This document shows positions 4,993 to 9,951 of a stretch of DNA of 9,951 bases, in pieces (the first letter of the stretch is position 1; each line of letters begins with the position of its first letter). Source of the stretch: Clostridia bacterium (GTDB taxonomy: Bacteria; Bacillota; Clostridia; Oscillospirales; Acutalibacteraceae); contig JAGBSU010000006.1 of NCBI GenBank assembly GCA_017631705.1, positions 1 to 9,951 on the forward strand, read 5' to 3'. The notes under the pieces were generated by a model. That model ran no database searches. It saw nothing but the letters and a program-made list of their open reading frames with translations, and had not been told where the DNA came from. The translations under genes and the position numbers were made by a program.

Positions 4993-6954
4993 GTGGATAA
5001 GTTCAAGTTAGTATCAACCTACAAGCCAACCGGAGACCAACCTGAAGCTATCGAAAAATTAACCGAAGGCATCAAAATTGGCTTAAAAGAGCAGGTTTTA
5101 CTGGGTGTTACCGGTTCGGGTAAGACCTTTACTATGGCAAATATTATCGAAAAAGTGAACCGCCCGACTCTCGTTCTCGCTCATAATAAAACCCTCGCCG
5201 CACAGTTGTGCAGCGAGTTTAAGGAATTCTTTCCCGAAAATGCGGTGGAATATTTTGTTTCGTATTACGATTATTATCAGCCGGAAGCGTACATTCCGTC
5301 GACTGATACGTACATTGAAAAAGATTCCGCTATCAATGACGAAATTGATAAACTACGCCATTCTGCCACCTGCGCGTTGTCGGAACGACGTGATGTGATT
5401 ATTGTGGCGAGTGTTTCGTGCATTTATAGTTTGGGTAACCCGATTGATTACCGTAATATGATTATTTCTCTTCGTCCCGGTATGGTGAAAAAACGCGACG
5501 AATTATTGGCAAAATTGGTGGATTTACAATACGAGCGCAACGATGTGAATTTTGTGCGTAACAAATTCCGTGTGCGTGGCGATGTGGTGGAAATTTTCCC
5601 TGCGTATTCCAACGATACGGTGATTCGCGTGGAATTCTTCGGCGACGAAATCGACCGTATCAGCGAAGTGAATCCGCTTACAGGCGAGTTCAAAGGCTTA
5701 CTGGGGCACGTTGGGATTTATCCTGCATCGCATTACATTGTGCCCCCGGATAAATTGGAAATAGCCATTGCCGAAATCGAACGGGAGTTAGAGGAACGGT
5801 TAGAAGAATTTAAAGCCGAGGGAAAACTGCTCGAAGCACAACGGTTGTTGCAACGTACGCGCTACGATATTGAGATGCTGCGAGAAATCGGTATCTGCAA
5901 GGGGATAGAAAACTATTCGCGCGTGCTTTCGGGACGAGCACCCGGTTCTTCACCGTTTACGTTGTTGGATTATTTTCGCGACGATTATTTGTTGTTTGTG
6001 GATGAATCGCACGTGACCTTGCCGCAGGTGCGCGGTATGTACGGTGGCGATTTTGCGCGCAAAAAGAGTTTGGTGGATTATGGGTTTCGGTTGCCGAGTG
6101 CCTACGATAATCGCCCGTTGAATTTTGACGAGTTTTACAAACGCATAAACCAAACGATATTTGTTAGCGCCACACCCGGCGAGTTCGAACGGCAAAAAAG
6201 CGGCAAACCGGTGGAGCAGATCATTCGTCCTACGGGATTGCCCGACCCACAAGTGTTTGTCAAGCCCATTGAGGGGCAAATTGACGATTTGATTGGCGAA
6301 ATCCGCGGGTGTACCGCTAAAAACGAGCGTGTGCTGGTGACCACTCTTACCAAAAAAATGGCGGAAGATTTGACTGCCTATTTGGAAAACGTAGGGATTC
6401 GGGTGCGGTATATGCACCACGATATTGATACCATAGAGCGTATGCAAATTATTCGCGATTTACGACTTGGCGAATTTGATGTATTGGTGGGTATTAACCT
6501 TTTGCGTGAAGGGTTGGATATTCCCGAAGTATCGTTGGTGGCGATTTTAGATGCCGACAAGGAAGGGTTCTTGCGTTCCGAAACGTCGCTGATTCAAACC
6601 ATCGGCCGTGCGGCACGAAACGCCGATGGCCGCGTGATTATGTATGCCGATTCGGTGACACCGTCGATGGAAAGAGCATTGACCGAAACCAATCGTCGTC
6701 GAGAAATTCAATTGGCATATAATCAAGAACACGGTATTGTGCCAAAAACCATTCGCAAAGAAGTACGCGACGTGTTGCAAATCACGCCGACCGACCGTGC
6801 ACGTGATGAAAACGGCAAAGCGCTTTCGGCGTTGGAACGTCGCGAGCGTATTGAACAGTTGACGAAAGAAATGCGCCATGCCGCAAAGTTGTTGGAGTTC
6901 GAGCATGCCGCGTGGTTGCGCGATGAAATCGAGAAACTGAAAAAGCAAAAATAA
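4993..6954 (+). CDS. uvrB: Excinuclease ABC subunit B
   Basis: UvrB is the damage-verifying helicase-like subunit of nucleotide excision repair: loaded by UvrA, it then recruits UvrC for incision. The protein has 653 residues, in the usual 650-680 range. Walker A is GVTGSGKT at residues 38-45 (Lys44). The beta-hairpin region that clamps DNA is seen in FVSYYDYYQPEAYIPSTDTYIEKD. The Walker B/DEAD-like motif is LLFVDESH with Asp337-Glu338, and motif VI is QTIGRAARN near 535-543. The C-terminal UVR domain (LERRERIEQLTKEMRHAAKL) contacts UvrC. Translation starts at GTG 4993 after GAGGTG, with about 8-nt spacing. Its stop lies 11 nt before uvrA, so the two form an operon in the order typical of Firmicutes. 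The gene looks intact. Confidence 0.97.
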   Translation: MDKFKLVSTYKPTGDQPEAIEKLTEGIKIGLKEQVLLGVTGSGKTFTMANIIEKVNRPTLVLAHNKTLAAQLCSEFKEFFPENAVEYFVSYYDYYQPEAYIPSTDTYIEKDSAINDEIDKLRHSATCALSERRDVIIVASVSCIYSLGNPIDYRNMIISLRPGMVKKRDELLAKLVDLQYERNDVNFVRNKFRVRGDVVEIFPAYSNDTVIRVEFFGDEIDRISEVNPLTGEFKGLLGHVGIYPASHYIVPPDKLEIAIAEIERELEERLEEFKAEGKLLEAQRLLQRTRYDIEMLREIGICKGIENYSRVLSGRAPGSSPFTLLDYFRDDYLLFVDESHVTLPQVRGMYGGDFARKKSLVDYGFRLPSAYDNRPLNFDEFYKRINQTIFVSATPGEFERQKSGKPVEQIIRPTGLPDPQVFVKPIEGQIDDLIGEIRGCTAKNERVLVTTLTKKMAEDLTAYLENVGIRVRYMHHDIDTIERMQIIRDLRLGEFDVLVGINLLREGLDIPEVSLVAILDADKEGFLRSETSLIQTIGRAARNADGRVIMYADSVTPSMERALTETNRRREIQLAYNQEHGIVPKTIRKEVRDVLQITPTDRARDENGKALSALERRERIEQLTKEMRHAAKLLEFEHAAWLRDEIEKLKKQK

Positions 6955-6965
6955 CGGAGGCAGGT

Positions 6966-9530
6966 ATGCTGGATAAAATCACCGTTAAAGGTGCCAGAGA
7001 ACACAATTTAAAAAACGTCACCGTCACGATTCCGCGGGATAAGTTGGTGGTGTTTACAGGTCTTTCCGGTTCGGGGAAATCCTCGTTGGCATTTGATACC
7101 ATCTATGCCGAGGGACAACGCCGTTACATGGAAAGTCTGTCTTCCTATGCCCGAATGTTCTTGGGACAAATGGAAAAACCGGACGTCGATTCCATTGACG
7201 GATTGTCGCCCGCTATTTCGATTGACCAAAAAACCACCTCACAAAATCCGCGTTCCACGGTAGGAACCGTGACGGAAATTTACGATTATTTGCGGCTGTT
7301 ATACGCGCGCATCGGTATTCCGCATTGCCCGAAATGCGGCAGAGAAATTCGCCAGCAAACGGTGGACGAAATCGTTGACCGTGTATTAGCGTTAGAAAAC
7401 GGTACGCGAATTCAACTATTGGCACCGCTTGCACGCGGCAAAAAAGGTGAGTTCCAAAAAGAATTGGATGCGGCACGGAAATCGGGATACGTGCGGGTGC
7501 GTATTGACGGTATAGTTTACGATTTGTCCGAAACGATTACACTTGAAAAAAACAAAAAGCATACCGTAGAAGTCGTGGTGGATCGTTTGGTGGTGGCCGA
7601 TGACATTCGCGGTCGGTTGGCAGATTCCGTGGAAACCGCTACTCAACTTTCCGGTGGGCTGTTGTGCGTGAACATTCCCGGTGGGGAAGATTTGCTGTTT
7701 TCGCAAAACTATGCGTGTCCGGAACACGGGTTTAGCATGGAAGAATTAAAACCGCGGATGTTCTCGTTTAATAATCCGTTTGGTGCTTGCCCGAAATGTA
7801 CCGGTATCGGTATCTTTATGTCGATTGACCCGCAATTGGTGGTAGGGAATCCGTCGCTTTCGCTCCGCGAAGGTGCTATTCGTGCCGGCGGTTGGAGTTA
7901 TGCTGACGGCGGTACGATTTCTCAAATGTACTATGAGGGATTAGCGGCACATTATGGATTTTCGTTGGATACCCCTTGGGAAGAACTGCCGCCGAACGTT
8001 CAAAATCTGATTCTGTACGGCAACAACGGTGAAAAAATCCGTATGACGCGTAAGATGGAATATGGTTCGGGCGAATATTTTACCTCGTTCGAGGGCGTTG
8101 CCAACAACCTGGACCGCCGTTATCGTGAAACGAACAGCGAGTGGATGCGCGCAGAACTGGAAACGTATATGAGCAAGGTGCCATGCCCCGATTGTCATGG
8201 CAAGCGCCTAAAACCCGAAAGCTTGGCGGTGACGGTTGGCGGTGTGAACATTGCCGATTTGTGCGATAAATATGTAACCGAAATGCTGGAATTCGTTGAG
8301 GAGTTACAGCAAAATCTCACACCGCGTGAGCATCAAATTGCCGATCGCGTGTTAAAAGAAATCCGCGAACGGCTGGGCTTTTTAAACAGCGTGGGGTTGG
8401 AATATTTGACGCTATCACGCTCGGCAGGAACGCTGTCTGGCGGTGAAAGTCAGCGCATTCGTTTGGCAACGCAAATCGGTTCGTCGCTGATGGGTGTGCT
8501 GTATATTTTGGACGAGCCGAGTATTGGTTTACACCAACGCGATAATCAAAAATTATTGGATACGTTGTGTCGGTTACGTGACTTAGGTAACACCTTGATT
8601 GTGGTGGAACACGACGAAGATACCATGCGTGCCGCCGATTGGATTGTTGACGTCGGACCGGGTGCCGGTGTGCATGGAGGGCAAGTGGTGTGTTCCGGTA
8701 CGGTAGAGGATGTCTGCCATTGTGAAAAATCCATTACCGGTCAATATTTGAGTGGCAAGCGGGTAATTCCGGTGCCGGAAAAACGGCGCGAGGGTAACGG
8801 TAAATTGCTGACGGTTGTCGGAGCGGCGGCAAACAACTTGAAAAATATTGACGTGTCGTTCAAATTGGGCGCTTTTAACTGTGTTACCGGTGTTTCCGGT
8901 TCGGGAAAATCGTCGCTCATTAACGAAGTGTTATACAAAAAGTTAGCCAAAACGCTCAACCGTGCACATACGCGTGCCGGTGCGCATAAACAAATACTTG
9001 GTATGGAAGAACTGGACAAGGTCATTGACATTGACCAAGCGCCGATTGGCAGAACACCGCGTTCGAACCCGGCGACGTATACCGGTGTTTTCAATGACAT
9101 TCGGGAACTGTTTGCTTCCACCACTGATGCCAAAATGCACGGATATTCTGCCGGACGATTTTCCTTTAATGTTAAGGGTGGACGGTGTGAAGCGTGTCAG
9201 GGAGATGGTATTTTAAAAATTGAAATGCACTTTTTGCCGGATATTTACGTGCCGTGTGAGGTGTGTAAAGGACGACGCTACAACCGCGAAACGTTGGAAG
9301 TGCAGTACAAAGGTAAAAATATTTACGATGTGTTGGAAATGACGGTGGAAGAAGCGTACCTCTTCTTCGAAAGCGTGCCGAAAATTGCACGACGGCTCAA
9401 AACGCTGATAGAGGTAGGCCTGGGTCAGAGAGAACCCGACAGCATTCTGGCACTTTATGGCGATAAGAGAGAGTCTGCCGGCTATTTGGTACCGGCACAG
9501 GGCTTGTGCCTGATGGAGGTAACCTATTGA
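6966..9530 (+). CDS. uvrA: Excinuclease ABC subunit A, C-terminally truncated and fused in frame to a TruA-like tail
   Basis: UvrA is the DNA-damage sensor of nucleotide excision repair, a dimeric zinc-containing ATPase of the ABC class. Residues 1 to about 812-820 look fully normal. ABC module I has Walker A GLSGSGKS (32-39, Lys38), signature LSGGESQRIRLA (490-501) and Walker B with Asp516-Glu517. Zinc-type pairs occur at HCPKCGREI, at ACPEHG (His254 in place of the usual second Cys) with ACPKC, and at Cys741/Cys744/Cys764/Cys767. Walker A of module II is GVSGSGKS (Lys648). The expected GYMxLGQ, second LSGGEAQR signature and second Walker B are absent: after TLIEVGLG (813-820) come 34 residues of TruA-like sequence, giving 854 residues instead of ~940. 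As written, ATPase site II is broken and excision repair should fail. The start has GGAGG at 6956-6960 with 5-nt spacing. An assembly misjoin is a serious alternative to a real mutation. Confidence 0.93.
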   Translation: MLDKITVKGAREHNLKNVTVTIPRDKLVVFTGLSGSGKSSLAFDTIYAEGQRRYMESLSSYARMFLGQMEKPDVDSIDGLSPAISIDQKTTSQNPRSTVGTVTEIYDYLRLLYARIGIPHCPKCGREIRQQTVDEIVDRVLALENGTRIQLLAPLARGKKGEFQKELDAARKSGYVRVRIDGIVYDLSETITLEKNKKHTVEVVVDRLVVADDIRGRLADSVETATQLSGGLLCVNIPGGEDLLFSQNYACPEHGFSMEELKPRMFSFNNPFGACPKCTGIGIFMSIDPQLVVGNPSLSLREGAIRAGGWSYADGGTISQMYYEGLAAHYGFSLDTPWEELPPNVQNLILYGNNGEKIRMTRKMEYGSGEYFTSFEGVANNLDRRYRETNSEWMRAELETYMSKVPCPDCHGKRLKPESLAVTVGGVNIADLCDKYVTEMLEFVEELQQNLTPREHQIADRVLKEIRERLGFLNSVGLEYLTLSRSAGTLSGGESQRIRLATQIGSSLMGVLYILDEPSIGLHQRDNQKLLDTLCRLRDLGNTLIVVEHDEDTMRAADWIVDVGPGAGVHGGQVVCSGTVEDVCHCEKSITGQYLSGKRVIPVPEKRREGNGKLLTVVGAAANNLKNIDVSFKLGAFNCVTGVSGSGKSSLINEVLYKKLAKTLNRAHTRAGAHKQILGMEELDKVIDIDQAPIGRTPRSNPATYTGVFNDIRELFASTTDAKMHGYSAGRFSFNVKGGRCEACQGDGILKIEMHFLPDIYVPCEVCKGRRYNRETLEVQYKGKNIYDVLEMTVEEAYLFFESVPKIARRLKTLIEVGLGQREPDSILALYGDKRESAGYLVPAQGLCLMEVTY
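9402..9424 (+). other. Junction between uvrA-type and truA-type sequence
   Basis: These bases encode TLIEVGLG. UvrA proteins commonly read KTLxDVGLGY here, and TruA proteins commonly read GTLLEVGxG near their C-terminus, so the same word fits both. Codon choice (CTG, GAG, GTA, GGC, CTG) already resembles the right-hand side more than uvrA, which favours TTG, GAA and GTG. The breakpoint is therefore probably at the left end of this interval. The reading frame is kept across it. Confidence 0.75.
9402..9530 (+). pseudogene. truA: 3' fragment of truA (tRNA pseudouridine synthase A C-terminus)
   Basis: About 40 codons read as the extreme C-terminus of TruA, which makes pseudouridine at positions 38-40 of tRNA anticodon stem-loops. 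The pattern VGLGQREPDSILALYGDK then KRESAGYLVPAQGLCLMEVTY fits the family ending VGxGxxxxxxIxxILxxxDRxxAGxxxPAxGLxLxxVxY. A full TruA has about 245-260 residues, so all of its catalytic part, including the active-site Asp, is missing. The fragment is continuous with the uvrA frame. Its last codons contain the ribosome-binding site of the next gene. The identification is from remembered family pattern; a protein search would settle it. Confidence 0.75.
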
Positions 9531-9868
9531 ATATTCAGATTTTTGGAAAAAGCAAATGCTTTGATACGAAAAAGGCAGAGCGCTATTTTAAGGAGCGCCG
9601 TGTCAAATTTCAGTCGGTGGATCTGTTGCGTTTTGGCCTTTCCGGCAAGGAATTTGACAGCGTCCTCCGGGCCGTGGGTGGTATTGATAATCTTATCGAC
9701 TGGGATAGTAAGGCTCCCGAAGTGACCCTCATGAAATACATGGAGGATAAGGTCGCAAAGGAAGACAAGGTTTTTGACGATCCGTCCCTGATGAAAACGC
9801 CGATCGTCCGTAATGGCAAGCAGGCAACCGTAGGCTATTGCCCGGAAATTTGGGCTACATGGGAATAA
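9527..9868 (+). CDS. ArsC/Spx-like thioredoxin-fold protein (arsenate reductase family)
   Basis: This small protein of 113 residues belongs to the ArsC/Spx/YffB thioredoxin-fold family. It opens with a beta strand and active-site region NIQIFGKSKCFDTKKAERYF, where Cys11 is in the place of the ArsC nucleophile; there is no CxxC pair as in redox-sensing Spx. FKERRVKFQSVDL and the late KTPIVRNGKQATVGY (cis-proline segment before the last strands) are typical. A true arsenate reductase role is not shown, and many such proteins are of unknown function. The best start is TTG at 9527, with GGAGGT at 9515-9520 and 6-nt spacing. It overlaps the TGA of the truA-like tail (TTGA), so it is translationally coupled to truA. 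The frame could begin at GTG 9506, but that would put the ribosome-binding site inside the gene. Lysine codons here include many AAG, unlike the AAA-rich uvrA. Confidence 0.85.
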   Translation: MNIQIFGKSKCFDTKKAERYFKERRVKFQSVDLLRFGLSGKEFDSVLRAVGGIDNLIDWDSKAPEVTLMKYMEDKVAKEDKVFDDPSLMKTPIVRNGKQATVGYCPEIWATWE

Positions 9869-9872
9869 AACG

Positions 9873-9905
9873 AAAGCAGTTTCCTGAAAAGGAAGCTGCT
9901 TTTTG
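9873..9905 (+). terminator. Intrinsic terminator after the ArsC/Spx-like gene
   Basis: AGCAGTTTCC (9875-9884) pairs with GGAAGCTGCT (9891-9900), ten pairs including one G-U, around the loop TGAAAA. It is followed by T's (9900-9904). It begins about 5 nt after the stop codon and should end the transcript that carries truA and the ArsC/Spx-like gene. Confidence 0.88.
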
Positions 9906-9910
9906 TTATT

Positions 9911-9951
9911 ATGAAAGATTTATCTTGCAACATGGTGGAAAAAGTGGTATG
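9911..9951 (+). CDS. Possible start of a further gene, cut by the window edge
   Basis: ATG at 9911 opens a frame reading MKDLSCNMVEKVV to the end of the window. No clear Shine-Dalgarno precedes it; the terminator's T tract lies directly upstream. Thirteen codons are too few to recognise a family, and the frame may be chance. Confidence 0.2.
   Translation, partial: MKDLSCNMVEKVV

Noticed and set aside
9506..9526. GTG at 9506 as start of the ArsC/Spx-like gene
   Set aside because: It would place the strong GGAGGT within the coding region and add seven residues before the first beta strand; TTG 9527 has correct spacing.
1..9951. Mobile element, CRISPR array, prophage or new defence system
   Set aside because: All gene-sized regions are explained by conserved housekeeping proteins; no transposase, integrase, direct-repeat array or terminal repeat flanks were found.

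Overview
The window looks like chromosomal housekeeping and fermentation DNA from an anaerobic Firmicute, probably of the class Clostridia. The evidence is an oxygen-sensitive pyruvate formate-lyase with its activase, the uvrB-uvrA gene order, strong AGGAG/GGAGG ribosome-binding sites, TTGACA/TATAAT-type promoters and a ZTP riboswitch of the original 'pfl motif' kind. I see no tRNA, rRNA, CRISPR array, transposase or phage gene. The assignment rests on protein character and regulatory signals only.

Layout. At the left edge a two-way terminator (18-48) closes a minus-strand gene for a CNNM/CBS/CorC_HlyC membrane protein (1389-55). Its roughly 180-nt leader carries a good extended -10 promoter, pairable segments of unknown class and a terminator-like hairpin just before the ribosome-binding site, so the gene may be controlled by attenuation. 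Back to back with it, a consensus promoter (1691-1719) drives a long leader. That leader contains a clearly recognisable ZTP riboswitch (1751-1822) whose last helix is shared with an intrinsic terminator (1819-1862). Behind it lies the pflB-pflA operon (1892-4824), overlapping by ATGA. A 90-nt near-perfect palindrome (4831-4920) ends this operon. An extended -10 promoter next to the palindrome then starts uvrB-uvrA (4993 onward).

How the genes work together. PflA installs a glycyl radical on PflB, which splits pyruvate into acetyl-CoA and formate. Formate feeds 10-formyl-tetrahydrofolate, and ZTP/ZMP accumulates when that cofactor runs short, so the riboswitch ties formate production to one-carbon demand. 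UvrA and UvrB are the damage-recognition proteins of nucleotide excision repair.

The main surprise is at the right end. The uvrA frame matches UvrA up to about residue 812-820 and then continues in frame into what reads as the extreme C-terminus of TruA (tRNA pseudouridine synthase A). A small ArsC/Spx-like thioredoxin-fold gene follows, translationally coupled to that tail. The second ABC signature and Walker B of UvrA are missing. The switch falls on the peptide TLIEVGLG, a motif that resembles both families at that point. It is therefore either a microhomology-mediated rearrangement or, more likely, an assembly misjoin over a short shared word. Sequence right of about 9402 may not belong next to uvrB-uvrA in the real genome.
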